Below, one piece after another: positions 1 to 10,963 of a stretch of 64,000 bases of DNA (the stretch's first letter is position 1; the number at the start of each line of letters is the position of its first letter). Under the pieces are notes generated by a model that was not told the DNA's origin, ran no database searches, and was given only the letters and a program-made list of their open reading frames with translations. This DNA comes from Acanthococcus lagerstroemiae (Eukaryota > Arthropoda > Insecta > Hemiptera > Eriococcidae): NCBI GenBank assembly GCA_031841125.1, contig CM063113.1, forward strand, positions 19,675,312 to 19,739,311, written 5' to 3'. Made by a program: the position numbers and the translations under genes.

Positions 1-816
1 CGTTATCTTCATAATGGAAGTTAAATGTTTATTTCAGCCCATCCTTCTCCAAAAAAGAAAATTAGTTGAAAATGAATCATGCAAAATTGAATGGATAAAT
101 AAGAGTGCAACGAAAAAAACACTTTTTTGGAAAAATTTTAGGTCTCTTCGAAAAGTTTTATTTGGTGGGAAAATAACGCGATCGACATTTCTCTGAATTT
201 GTTCACAGTTTTTAGCCTGCCAGTGCGTCTGAAAACTCGGGCAAACACAGCAGTACCTATGTGAAAATTTGACTACCTTCAAATTTTGACTTAATTTATC
301 AACTAGTTCGTCCCGATCCCATCATTCTGAATATATTGAACTTCTATTCATACACGTAGTCTTCATTTAAGGTCTTCTATTGTACCATTCTCTTTCAATA
401 GTTTTCTGGAGGAAATCTAGTTGAAATAATTTCTAGTGATTTGCAAATTTTTTTCATCAGTTGGACCCCCTTGATCAAAACTGAGCACATTGTAGGGGCA
501 TCAAAACGAATCGATTATTGCATAGTAAATCTAAAGTGAAAGGAAGTGAAATATTCAAATTCTCTATCACTTGCCCAAAGATATGCAAGTTCTACATTTT
601 GATCTCCTGGATCTTTGAATGCTTACTTTCAGAACGAAAAAAGGCTTCCATCAAAATATGAAGTTCAGACTTGGAGCAGGAGTAAAAAATAGTTCTAGAA
701 ATACTATATTTTATCACTAAGTAAAAAAAAAACGTGCTTCAGACCATTTTAGCTAGAAAATCGGTGTGTATCGAAATTGAAAAGTTAGACATGGAATCTA
801 CAAGCATAAGTGGCCC
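1..816. other. Unassigned AT-rich DNA
   Basis: I see no recognisable gene, RNA or repeat here. The short open frames lack family motifs and overlap on both strands, as expected by chance in AT-rich DNA. Confidence 0.5.
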
Positions 817-818
817 GG

Positions 819-943
819 AATGTTGGGTGGAACGTATGGCGATGCACGCATGCCAAAGAGGCTCCCCAAACACCGCACCCTCGGCACCGGAAACTACCCT
901 TTCGAGTATAGCATTAGTGATCAGAGGGGGATTGGCCGAGAAT
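819..943 (-). mobile_element. 3' end fragment of an R1-clade LINE
   Basis: This stretch is clearly similar, in reverse complement, to positions about 49240-49383, the 3' untranslated end of the R1-clade LINE at 46976-49392. Shared blocks include ACGTATGGCGATGCACGC and CACCGGAAACTACCCTTTCG. It is therefore the 3' tail of a strongly 5'-truncated copy lying on the minus strand, with its 3' terminus near 819. It has no coding content. Assignment rests on the in-window match. Confidence 0.75.
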
Positions 944-1560
944 AATGTATCTTCTAATTTTTGTACCGATCGTAAATAATTTCCAAACGAGTCGGAAAAA
1001 CACCCAAATGACCTCTTTGGCCACTTTAAAGGCCTTTGACAAGAAAACTGTGCCCGGATAGAGCAGTTTTGTTGCCAGATTATTCGGATTCAGTGTGAAC
1101 AAGTAATGCACGAGCACAATCAGACATTTTTTGATATTCCAGAGTGTTATCGACTTTCTTGAAAATCTTTCCTGTTGGACCAATTGTCTGTCTGATGTAT
1201 CTCTTTACGATATCTCAAATCTGCTTTCGGAAATTCATGGTTCTTGCGGATATTACATTTTTCTGAGTATAAAATCGACAAAACACTTTGAAGGTCATTC
1301 GATTTCAGTTTTCAAGCAGTTTTATTTGATTGTAAACGTTTACTTTAAATAATGTCTGAGAGTTTTCAGTGATTTGTACGATCGTGTGTTCTCTTATTAG
1401 CATCGAAAACAAAAATGCATTCCAAAGTATGTACTAGTCAATTTTTTTCAATTGAATTCTTAATTGAGTAATTTTTTATCTTCATCATAATACCATCCAA
1501 TTTCTTCCCTTTAGAAGAAAGTGGGAGCAACTCTCGAGACTCGCTAAGACACTTCATTTT
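944..1560. other. Unassigned DNA
   Basis: No recognisable feature was found. The open frame at 1131-1352 has no family motif. Confidence 0.4.
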
Positions 1561-1573
1561 TCAACGCTCATGC

Positions 1574-2655
1574 GTGAATGATTTAGACTCTCCTAGGTTA
1601 GTTTTAGCCGATGACATAATACTAATGATAAACAAAGCAACAGATTTCATACAAATGGGTGAGGAACTTCTATTAAAATGTAAGGCAGCTGGATTAATCA
1701 TGAATGCTTCAAAATGTATTATTTTTTCTAATGACAAAAAAATCCAACAGGAAATTCAAACGAAATTAAATACCTTCGCCAAATAATGTTTTTTACAGAC
1801 CGGAGAAAAAACGAACTATCTAATAGACTCCAAAAGGTATGGAATAGATTCTGGTGACTGAAAAATGTATTCAAAGGGATAAGAACAATTAGATTGAAGA
1901 GTAAGGTGTGGAAGAATTGTATACAATCAACATCAGCTTACGGTGCGCAAACCTGGGCTTTGAGTAGCTCAGACTTAGCCAGGTTAGGAAATTCATAGAA
2001 AGCTATATGAAAGGTCTATGCCAGGGATCAAACTCAACGCTCAAATTAACAGCTACTCAATTGGACGCTGTTCAGCAAAAGGGAATCAACTAGCAAAATC
2101 CACTTTTTGAGAACACGTGATTCGAGGTTCAAGAGCTATGTAGAATCTATATGACATGGCGTTTACTGATAAGCTTTTTTCAACGTGAGTATACATTTTT
2201 GAATCAGGGGCCCAATTTTGAAAAATTCTGCTTTTTACGCTCTTTCCAACGATACTAATAACTCATTTTGTTTACAAATGTTAGTTGGTTTCCTTTTGTT
2301 AAACAGTGTCCAATTAGAGGAAAAACTGGAATAAAGGATATTGAATACGTAACTAAAAGATTAAAATGGAAAGACGCTGGTCACTTGGACACTCTACAGT
2401 AAGGTAAGAAGAGTAGGTATAGACCAATCACCAGGTGGAGAAATGAAATCAGAAGTGAAGTATAAACTAAATGGAAACAGTTAGCTTTCAATAAAAAATC
2501 ATGGAGAGATCACGGGGAGACATAGGCCCAAAAATGGGTGGAAGCAAGATGTTGAGACAACCACATATGACAGTAGGGTGATATGTACAATACTAGTAGT
2601 TACTTTAAATGTCGATTATATGGGAATCTCATGCTGTACAATAATAATAGAATAG
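1574..2655 (+). mobile_element. RTE-type LINE fragment (RT palm to C terminus), broken
   Basis: Conceptual translation shows the end of a non-LTR reverse transcriptase: an ADDI catalytic-box relic (palm motif C) near 1609, then a YGAQTWAL block near 1938-1960, and after an interruption RLKWK.AGHL (about 2358-2390) and a closing RW..E / W.EARC segment (about 2430-2555). This order is the usual C-terminal half of RTE-clade elements. The frame is broken by stops and by a TIR element at about 2057-2316. The 5' part is missing, as in a 5'-truncated insertion. A short AAT-rich tail near 2640-2650 may be the 3' end. No functional product is expected. Confidence 0.75.
2057..2316. mobile_element. TIR element (MITE) inside the LINE
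   Basis: The left end (CAATTGGACGCTGTTCAGC, 2058-2076) and the right end (2281-2315) are inverted copies over about 35 bp with a few mismatches: AATTGGAC, GCTGTT/ACTGTT, CAAAAGG, CAACTA. The element has no coding capacity and splits the LINE reverse transcriptase, whose later block (GKTGIKDIEYVTKRL) resumes right after it at about 2318. The exact target duplication is not clear. Confidence 0.65.
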
Positions 2656-3343
2656 TTCTAAACTCTTCAATGCTTTTCCAAACTTGTTAAGATTATTCAG
2701 AACTCGTATATGATTCCTTATAATTTGTTAGCTTGATTATGCGTATGATTCTTCGAGACACGATCTAGGACTTGTCTGATTCTAGAGGACTATTTACAAA
2801 GGCTTTAAAGAAATCAAATGAAGAAAGAATGTAAGGAGGCGAAAGAAAAATGGATTAATCAGCATTGTGAGGAAATGAGGAGCAAATAAAAGCAGGATAT
2901 TCTGGAGCAAGAAGAAAAAGAACAAATACTTTAATGGATGAAAAAGGAAAATTATTATCGGTCTATAAGAGAAACAAAATGAAAATATGGGTGAGATATG
3001 TTGAAAAACTGTATACGAATGGAGTAGGCATAAGTAAATGTATGAAAAAAAAAGATAGTGTGTGGAGGTGGTGGATAAAGAAAAAGGAAAACCTATTTTG
3101 AAATTTGAATTTGATGAAGCTCTGACAGAAATGAAAGCAGGAGAAATAGTTTTAAATAATTTACAGGAATTAATTTACAGAATGTATGGGGAATGAGAAA
3201 CGCCAACAGATTTCCAGAAAAACAAGTTGATTATGATTCCTAAAAAACTGGAGCAAGCAAATGTGAAGATTATCGTCCTATAAGTTTACTATCGCATGCA
3301 TCAAAGATTCTAGCTAGGCTGCTAAATAAGAGAACACAAAATA

Positions 3344-4118
3344 CAAAGGTTGTCAGAAAAGCACTCGGACTAAAATTCGTTTGGCATGTTTATGCTACCA
3401 GTCGAGCAGATAAGTAACGGAAGTGGTAGAGCAACTAATTCTAAGGTAGTATACAGAGTTTCAACTCGCTAGCTGTTTTCATAATCAATTTATAGCAGTT
3501 TAATGGAAGCATGTTAGGGGTACCCATGTTACTTTTTTTGAAGAATACGAAAAATTCGGAAAAACGTATTGATACAATTTCTTTTGTCAGTTACACCTGT
3601 CGGTTTTCAAAATATTGTTCCTTCGAATCAATGCACATCTGCCATCGGATCCGGACACCCTGTGACTTCTGGCTGCTCCCTGGTGCAAAGTTGCACGATC
3701 TGCGCTTCAAACCCAACGATGAAGTTCTGCGTAACGTCGACAACTGTTTCAGACAACTCCCGCTTGCTGAATTCGAGAAAAGGTTTTGAAGATGGCGTGC
3801 CTGATGGCAGATGTGTATTGATTCGAAGGAACAATATTTTGAAGAAGACCAACAGTTGTAATTGACAAAAGAAATTGTATCAAAAAACGTGTTTCAGATT
3901 CTTTTTTTTGTATTCTTCAAAAAAAGTGACAGGGGTTCACTTACTATGGTTCTATTAAATTGCCATAAATTGGTAATGAAGATAGTTAGCGAGTTGAAAC
4001 TTTATATACTACCTTAGAATGAGTTGCTCTACCACCTCCATTACTTACTTGCTCGACTGGTTGCATAGATACCCACACCATACGAATTTTAGTCTGAGTA
4101 CTTTTCTGATAACCTTTG
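3344..4118. mobile_element. 777-bp foldback DNA element with TA target site
   Basis: Nearly the whole element is one inverted repeat. The left arm (about 3344-3645) and right arm (about 3793-4118) are reverse complements with few mismatches, around a roughly 150-bp loop. The tips are CAAAGGTT...AACCTTTG, flanked by TA at 3342-3343 and 4119-4120. Removing the element and one TA restores an in-frame join in the host LINE (TQN to KMEETVEDQFG). TA targeting suggests a Tc1/mariner-type non-autonomous element. Open frames inside are products of the arms and do not look like a transposase. Confidence 0.85.
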
Positions 4119-4354
4119 TAAAATGGAAGAAACAGTGGAAGATCAGTTTGGATTCAGGAAATGTATAGGAACTAGGGAAGCAATTTATTATAAGTTTGAG
4201 GCTTTCAGTTGAAAAAAAGACTGGAAAAAGATTTGGATAGGTATATGTAGCATTTGTAAATTTAGAAAAAGCTTTGGATGTTGAATGGTCAAAAATGCCT
4301 CAAACGTTGAAAGAGGTGGGAGTTAATTATAAAGAAAGAAGAGTAATATGGAAC

Positions 4355-4562
4355 CTATATTGTATCACAGCCTTTTTTATTTATTTATAAGCAAGTATCA
4401 TCTACTTAAGTATTACTATATGTAAACGGGGGAAAAAGTCCCCATCCCCCTTGCTTAGATCCCTCTTCGGGCAGAGACCTCTCCGTACCGAGCCCAGTTG
4501 TTGCGATTGGCGGCTGCTCTTCGCACGAACAACGTTTGTTTCACTTATCTAATCGAACTCCC
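4355..4562 (-). mobile_element. Short LINE 3' tail insertion with 8-bp target duplication
   Basis: Read on the minus strand, the insert encodes the closing residues of a LINE ORF (AANRNNWARYGEVSARRGI then stop). An AT-rich 3' region follows, ending in AAATAAATAAAAAA. It is flanked by the direct repeat TATGGAAC (4347-4354 and 4563-4570), the expected target-site duplication. The host LINE reading (WNLY, then KDQKTE) continues across it. It is a strongly 5'-truncated retrotransposon. Confidence 0.7.
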
Positions 4563-4680
4563 TATGGAACTTCTACAAGGATCAAAAAACTGAAATGCAA
4601 ATACAGAAGGAAGTGGGAGAAGCGAAAGTCCTAAAAGGAGTGAGACAAGGTTGCTGTTTGTCACCAATACTGTTTAATTT

Positions 4681-4815
4681 AGGTATTTATAGAAAAAGAG
4701 TGAAAGGTAGAGGGTTCAGAGTAGAAAGGGGAGTTCGCCAGGGTGATCCCCTCTCTCCAAATATATTTAACACTGCCTTATTATGTTTTCATTTTACTTG
4801 CACATGTTACACGTG
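4681..4815 (+). mobile_element. Second LINE RT fragment (palm motif B) abutting the first
   Basis: Directly after the GVRQGCCLSPILFN block of the preceding LINE, the same frame continues into VKGRGFRVERGVRQGDPLSP.IFN, which is again palm motif B of a different RTE-type reverse transcriptase. The two B motifs lie about 100 bp apart, so two LINE copies have been joined here by insertion or recombination. Only about 130 bp of the second copy is recognisable. Confidence 0.65.
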
Positions 4816-6677
4816 AAATTGACGTTGAAATTTCGTAGAATTCATTAATATTATTGAAATTAATGACAATTGCGAATTAATATTACAATTCCCATCGGAA
4901 GTGGGCTCTTCCATCAATCAAATGTAAGTAAAAAAATCTGGCACGCGGTAACACTGGGAATTTTGTCCTCACGTCATCATCAGAAAAAAGGTCTATATTT
5001 TATGCTAAGAGGTAGAATCAATTTATAAACTATGCTAAGCGACATAAAAACGAAAAAATCAATTTGAAGTCCGCTAAATCGATTTACTCTTCCTAAAAAT
5101 CGATTCAAATTGATTTCAGCATCACTTTTCTGTCGACTAGCGAGCCTAAACAACTGTGTGTTCCTTCAAAATGTGAGTTCCTGGAGCCATTTTTCCGACT
5201 GATTGAATTGTGATATTTTAATTAACAGCGAATGGCGAGCGCGCTATTCTGATTAGCTATATTTTCTCATTTCTATGCAAAAACCTTCTTGCCACGAGCG
5301 CATATAGCTCGAAGCTTGTTCTCTTTTTGTCCGGGAAAATGAACTCAATGTGGATCCTTATTACGTCCACTACCTAATCGAAATTCACTAGATTTGTTTT
5401 ACTTTCTAAGTTTTCGCTGAATGAAATATCGCGTGTATCATTAACGTAGTCAGGCTGGTAATGTGCTGCAAATCTGTATCCAAGCCTGAATCCAACCGTG
5501 TGCTTAAATTTTTTCATTCTTGGCAATGACCTTCGTATATGCCAGTGTTCATTCCCAATGAATTGAACCGTCTCCGCGTCTCCTCTCCTGTTCTAAATTT
5601 TTCCTCTTCGTATTGAGACTTACGGGGTTTTGTGTATCTTGTCGACTTCACCCACGAACGCTTATTGTGTCTAGACACGAAGCTCTCGAAAAGCTACCAA
5701 GACTGTCGGTGGTAAACACAGGAACGGCGGTGTATTTTGACGTTTCGACTTCTCCCCTTTTGTGATTGTACGAGGGAACGAATTTCTCGCAAACTAGAAG
5801 ATTCGATTTGTTGGCTGAGGCGAAAATAAGCGGGAAATGTGAACGCGGTAGGCGCATATGGAATCTATTTACACAAATCGTGCACTGATGGCGAGAATAT
5901 TCGAATGCGTTTAGCTGAAATATTGCTTTGTCGTGTGTGGTTTTGTATCTTACGTGTGAGTTTTGTTTCCCTTCGTGCATTAGACTTCGCCTATCTACCT
6001 GTTCATCTCTTTCCAGTTCTCTGTAGTCTGTAGCTCTGTACCATACTGCATGTGTTGACAATCACGGGTGGTGCGTAGAAAGCCGTTGAATTGAAACACT
6101 ATAGAATGGTAACGTTCAAATGTGGTTTGTGAGAACGTGGAAGTCGAAACTAATGGTACATAGTCTACTAAGAATTGATTTTGTTTTTTTTCCTCATGCT
6201 CCGGAACTCTGTGTGGCTATATGAATTCCGTATATCGATTTGCTATGTAGTTAAAACCAAAAATACGATCCAATAAACCGCGAATAAGAAATTCGAATTA
6301 AAATTTTGATCATCAAAAGGAAAAACTGGTCTTCTGTGTTTCCTGCTGAGTTGGTATAATTTAGCTGCGTGTTCAGCCAGTCTTCTCTGAAGTATGTAAC
6401 TTCTAAAAACCAGGCAGTTATATGTTTGGGAACAGAAAACGCGGTGAACTCGCATCGTGTAGGTACTTCGCTAATGTGTCAGAATTATTGGCAATCTTTC
6501 CAGCTTATTGCGTCAAATCTGGATAATCTGAAGGGTATATGATATATTATTTCGAAACATCGTTTCCATTCGTCTCTACTGGAAGATTTTCTCCCAATCT
6601 TATTTCGAAATGTCTGTCAGTCGAGTGATTCTTTTCGAACTTGTTACGCAGATCTGCATAATGTAAAGTTATAGCTT
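4816..6677. other. Unassigned DNA, one open frame without homology
   Basis: No gene is supported. The 137-residue minus-strand open frame at 5648-6061 is the longest here. It shows no motif I recognise and sits in a CpG-richer stretch (about 5540-6080), where open frames are longer by chance. A small hairpin lies at 5056-5116. Confidence 0.4.
5056..5116. repeat. 13-bp inverted repeat (hairpin)
   Basis: AAATCAATTTGAA (5056-5068) and TTCAAATTGATTT (5104-5116) are perfect reverse complements separated by 35 bp. A weaker inner pairing (AAATCGATTT / AAAATCGATT) extends the structure. The function is unknown; it may be a MITE remnant. Confidence 0.5.
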
Positions 6678-7295
6678 CAGGGTGTCTACTGGCCTGATGA
6701 AAAGTTATGAAAAGTCGTGATTTCAAAAATTTGTCGTGAAAATCATAAAAAGTCATGATATTTTATCTTATCATAGTTCACCATATTTCCGTTACCAAGA
6801 AAAATAATCAGTTTTATTCATTTAATGAGAAAAAAATATTAAGTGAATATTTAGAGTTGTCACATTCCAAAGTGGCCTTAGTTAAAAAAAAAGGAAAACT
6901 GGATAACTACTACTTCACACCTGATGCTTGAAAACTGGGATTTTGTGTTTGTATTAATGGTAACAGTGGAGTAATACCAGTATGAACTGCTAAACGTGAA
7001 GAGAAAACATAGCTACACCCTCTGTGTATACCGAATGAAAGAAGAAAAATAGATGACTTAGGTCACTTTGGCGTGAGAAATTTCATCATCAACTGAAGGA
7101 ATCAGGAATAGTGTATCTTGTGGTTATGTACTGCAGTAGAAACGAGTGAAATAAAATACAGGCAATTTAAGGTGATATATCCATTTATTTAGAACAAAAA
7201 ATTGAAATTTATTTTTGGCTGTCAGTAAAGATACAAGTACAAAAACCCTGAAGTACAAGATTAAACCATGACTTTTCAAAATGAACGACTTAGAT
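6678..7295. repeat. Dispersed AAAAGTCA-rich repeat, possible TIR element
   Basis: The left part (6678-6765) starts AGGGTGTCTACTGGCCTG and continues with AAAAGTYRTGA words. It resembles segments at 45776, 53845 and, inverted, 55734. Near 7265-7295 a reversed GACTTTTCA-type segment could be the opposite terminus. No coding sequence is seen. Boundaries are approximate. Confidence 0.4.
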
Positions 7296-8578
7296 AAAAG
7301 AGGGTCCTCTTCAAGATAATCATCTGATTTTGCTTGAACCGTACCTATTTCTACAGGTACATTGTCAGTCCTGAATATGATTTTTTTTTTCTAGACAGTT
7401 TTCGATACCTTTTAGAACGCTAAAACTAAAATAGATAGAGCGTTGTACGTTATTGCATTGTGTCGGAGACAAATTTCTCCACCTGGTAGCGCTGTTCACT
7501 CATTTTTCATTAAAATTGACTTGAGTCACTTGGGAATGTGGCTACTCTTTATTATGAAAGTTTAGCGCGCTCTGTATTGAGCCTCCGGTGAGGTGCGAAG
7601 CGCTGAGTTTGCCCCTCCTCTACTTCCTTTTTATATTCCCCATGATGATATTTTGTTTCCCGAATCCAGTAGACACCCTAACCTTCTGTTTTGTCATAAG
7701 TCTCTTAAAAACGTTCATGCAATTCATTAGGTGCCGCAAGAATCATACAGTTGGAGTAGATTTGTACACTCGAGTTGTTCTTCAGCGTTTGTGGAAAATA
7801 AAAAAAATTGTGTTTCGCCAGTTTCGTGCATTATAAAAAAATAAATTATTTGTCATTCCTAAGATGATTTGAACTAAGTAACCTATATTGTGATCTTTCG
7901 TTACATTTTTACCCCCCCCTTGCCAAAAAAACAACAACAACAACAAACTGAAAGATTGAGTAATTACGATGATTAGATTAGCCTGATCTGGAATTTCAAG
8001 TATATGCTGGATGCTGGTATTGTATATCAACAAATAGGTACTGAACTTATGAGAATATTAAATTTTGATTAACAAATTAATTAACACATGAATAAAATAT
8101 TTGATCGAACAAATTACAGGATACTATCCCCATTACATTTATATACGTAGTTTCTTTTTAGATAAAGAATGTTCTCTTCTTCAAGCCTTGAACCAATAAG
8201 ATTTTTCTCCAAGAGCGCTGAAACAAAATATCAGCCGCATGAACGTTGCCAGGGGTATGACAAGTGGGGCATTTGCCCCTTCCGGTTTTCCAAAAGCAGC
8301 ATTGTTTTCATTAAAAGTCATGTTTTTCTCCTGAGAAGAGAAACTGACCCCCTGCCCTTTTGGAAAAAAGCCTGTTGGCACGCATTATCAACCTCTCGTA
8401 TAACTTGTACGCTAGGAGTATTAACTTTGATAAAGGCTCTGAATTTTTAAGGAGTACAAAAGTACGAAAAATTTGAACCGACGTTATTTGTAACAAAAAC
8501 AAACTTATTCTTGCCGACCATTTCTCAACTGCAGCACGCAATGAGTACAGAATGACAAGGTATGCTCCTTTCGATAAA
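7296..8578. other. Unassigned DNA
   Basis: No gene recognised. A short palindrome GGGGCATTTGCCCC occurs at about 8265-8278. The open frames at 7588-7836 and 8169-8450 lack motifs. Confidence 0.4.
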
Positions 8579-8690
8579 AATATAATAATAATATCAGCGT
8601 TTAATGAAAGGTTTTCGATACAGTGTTGGTAACATTTGTATGTGGTAGTCTAGCAAATTGCTCTTAGTGTGAGCGTTGTAATCACGGTCT

Positions 8691-9137
8691 TCAGCTCTTC
8701 TCCGCCCATCTTTGGGCATACGCCTCCTCCACATTGGCCCAACGGCTACGAAACCTCGTATCCCTGCCCCAGGCTGTTCCACCGTATGGGATAATCTCAT
8801 CTTCCCATCTTCTTCTGGGTCTCCCTCTGTTTCTCCTTCCCTCGTGTGGCGTCCACTCCAGCAACCTTCTTTCCCACCTGTCCTCACCGCTCCTTTGGAT
8901 ATGACCAGCGTAGTTCAGTTTTAGTTTCTTAATTGTGTATCTTATGTTCTTCGATCCTATTATTTTTCTTATTTTTAAAGTTTTTATTTTATCCTTAAGT
9001 TTTGTTCCTGTTATACTTCGTTCCATGGCCAGTTGAGTTTTGTGGATTTTTTCAAGTTGTGTTGCTGTTGATGCCCATGTCTGAGCACCGTAAGTTAGGT
9101 TTGTGAAGGTGCACGTCTCCAGAAGGGTAGCTTTCAA
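8691..9137 (-). pseudogene. RTE reverse transcriptase C-terminal remnant
   Basis: This 148-residue open stretch is the longest intact piece of the RTE copy at 8.6-10.9 kb. It begins at a methionine by chance, within the region after the RT palm. It carries LTYGAQTW, a basic helix region (KLKDKIKTLKIR), YAGHIQRS, the RW..RLLEW and GRRNRGRPRRRW blocks and a final AYAQRW. These are the conserved C-terminal blocks of RTE-clade polyproteins. Alone it lacks the catalytic FADD box and cannot be an active enzyme. A separate host gene is unlikely, because the flanks continue the same LINE in other frames. Confidence 0.85.
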
Positions 9138-10149
9138 GTTCGTTGGTAGTTGGCCTTGATATACTGACTTTATTATCCAGAAATTTTTCCAAGATTTTGC
9201 CGTTCTCGTTGTAATTTTCCTATCCAGTCTACTCGTATCTTGAAGATACGTTGTTTCTAGTGAAAAGTTTATTGTCCCGCTTTCTAAAATAATTTCAGCA
9301 TTCTTGTTCGGCCTAAAAAGAAGAATTTGTATTTTTAATATCTATTTTTCAGCCAACTTTTGTAGTAGCTGTTTCAAATTGCCTTGCCATTTTCTGAAGG
9401 TCGTCCAAATTGGGGAAAATAGTGCCACATCATCTGCAAATCTTAGCTTACTAAGAAATTTTCCATTAATTTTGACACCCCTGTTTTCTCATTCCATTTC
9501 CCAAAATACTTCCTCGATAATGCAGTTGAATAGATTTGGGGAGAGGGGACGTCTTGTTTTACTCCCCTTTAAATTTTAAATTTTGATCCAATTTTATCTA
9601 GCTTGATGTGTGTACTTGCCCCCTAGTACATTTCTTTCATAATGTTTGTAAATTTTTGTGAAATCCACTGACGCATTAGTGCCTCCCAAAGGTATGACAA
9701 GTTGATAGTGTCGAATGCCTTTTCGAAGTCAATAAATAGTATGTGTAGATTCTAAATATATTCGTTGGATTTTTCAATCAATTGGTTAATCGTGAATAAA
9801 TGATCCGTTATTGAGTGGTTCCTCCTGAATCCCGCTTGTTCTGGACTTTGTGCCATGTCTAGGTTGTTTTACATCCTACATTTAAGTATTTTTGAAAATA
9901 CTTTGCAGATATTGGAAGTTAAACTTATTGGTCGGTAGTTACTTATGTCGTCTCTATTACCTTTACTATGTTCGCTTCTTTCAATTCTGTTGGTACTTTT
10001 TCTGTTTTCATTATTTTGTTAAAAAGTTTCGTTCGAGTTGAAGTTAATTTATCTGCAAATATTTCAAGTATGTAATTAGTTATCCTGTCTGGTCCTGTTG
10101 CCTTCCCTACTTTGAGTTGTTTTAGTGTTACGTCAGTGTCATGTTCTAG

Positions 10150-10494
10150 CATAGCCGGCGTAGATAGTGGTGCACGGGAAAAAGTGCACCACCCGGAATT
10201 TTCGGCACATAATCTTTAAATTTTGAAAAATTACGCGTTAATAAGAGAAATGAAAACAAATCTAGTATTACTTAAAGCTAAAATCATTAAATTATCAATG
10301 TTTCAATTCCCTCGTACTGCTGAGTGCTGGCTGCTGTGTCTGTCAGCCTCGGGGTGTCCCGTAGCACACCCATCTTTCCATTCCCACCTTTTTTCCCTTA
10401 AAATTGCCCCAAAGATAATTTTTTGATAGGAAAACTTACAAAAAATTTTTCTCCCCCCTGCACCATCCGGGAAAACAACCTTGCGCCGGCTATG
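10150..10494. mobile_element. 345-bp hAT-type MITE
   Basis: The termini CATAGCCGGCG and CGCCGGCTATG form an 11-bp perfect inverted repeat. The element is flanked by an exact 8-bp direct repeat TGTTCTAG (10142-10149 and 10495-10502). An 8-bp duplication is typical of hAT transposons. Removing the element plus one copy restores the host RTE frame (LETIPPI then LEHDTDVTL on the minus strand). It has no transposase coding, so it was moved in trans. Confidence 0.85.
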
Positions 10495-10963
10495 TGTTCT
10501 AGGATAGGTGGGATTGTTTCTAAGTTGCTGGCCCGTCCGCCATTCTGTTCTATCATTTCCTACTGGTTGGACCTCTCCTTGGAGTAGAGATTACTGTAAT
10601 ATTTGGTGGCCGTGTTTACAATATCCTCTCTTCCCTTGCCTTTCAGACCCTTTTCATTCCTTATGCCTGGAATTAGCCCTCTATGGGGATATAGTTCTTT
10701 TTTGACTTCTTTCATCAATCTGGACTCCTTCATGATTTCTAATATTTTTTCCGTTCCGTGGTTCCGAATATCCTCCTATATTTTTTTCTTTATGGTTTTC
10801 TAAATTTTACTAGTTCGATCCTGTCAAATTTATTTAGGTGACCTTATAAGCTTTGCACTTTCCTTCTATCAATAAGCATTTTTGTTTCTGTAGAGAGCTT
10901 AACATCCAATTATTAAGTATACTCGTAGAGGCAAATCACTCCAAAAATCAATTACAATTTATT

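Larger units (their letters stand above)
2810..4680 (+). mobile_element. RTE-type LINE fragment (linker to RT), with two insertions
   Basis: Translated blocks run in the normal order for a LINE reverse transcriptase: a charged linker (2815-3010), VRYVEKLYTNG (about 2990-3025), a MIPKK relic of the fingers (about 3232), RPISLLSHASK-like sequence in broken frames (about 3275-3310), then EDQFGFRK.IGTREA (about 4136-4185), a degraded palm motif A (about 4250-4280) and GVRQGCCLSPILFN (about 4638-4680). Two insertions split it, a foldback element (3344-4118) and a LINE tail (4355-4562). The family matches the minus-strand copy at 31.9-36.3 kb, which shares IPKK.GA, VRYVEK and DQFG.RK. It is a dead copy with many stops. 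Confidence 0.8.
8579..10925 (-). mobile_element. RTE-type LINE copy, 5'-truncated, broken
   Basis: On the minus strand, from high to low coordinates, the order is: the linker before the RT (about 10510-10900; KYYSNLYSKE), the fingers block GKATGPD.IT (about 10080), palm motif A FIDFEKAFDTI (about 9725), GVKQ (about 9550), LTYGAQTW (about 9085), the AGHIQR block (about 8900) and the C-terminal W..VEEAYAQRWAEKS (about 8692-8740). This is the standard RTE-clade layout. The endonuclease domain is absent. Stops and frameshifts are frequent, and a hAT-type MITE (10150-10494) interrupts it. An AAT-rich tail at 8579-8596 marks the 3' end. Confidence 0.85.

Noticed and set aside
3511..3865. Open frames inside the foldback element
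   Set aside because: They run through the inverted arms and loop and appear in similar length on both strands. No transposase motif is present.
4970..4990. CTGATGATGACG (minus strand) as a second hammerhead core
   Set aside because: No helix II closing onto a GAAA box follows, so the core is incomplete.
5648..6061. 137-residue minus-strand open frame
   Set aside because: No recognisable domain, no splice or start context, and the surrounding CpG-richer DNA makes stop-free runs more likely by chance.
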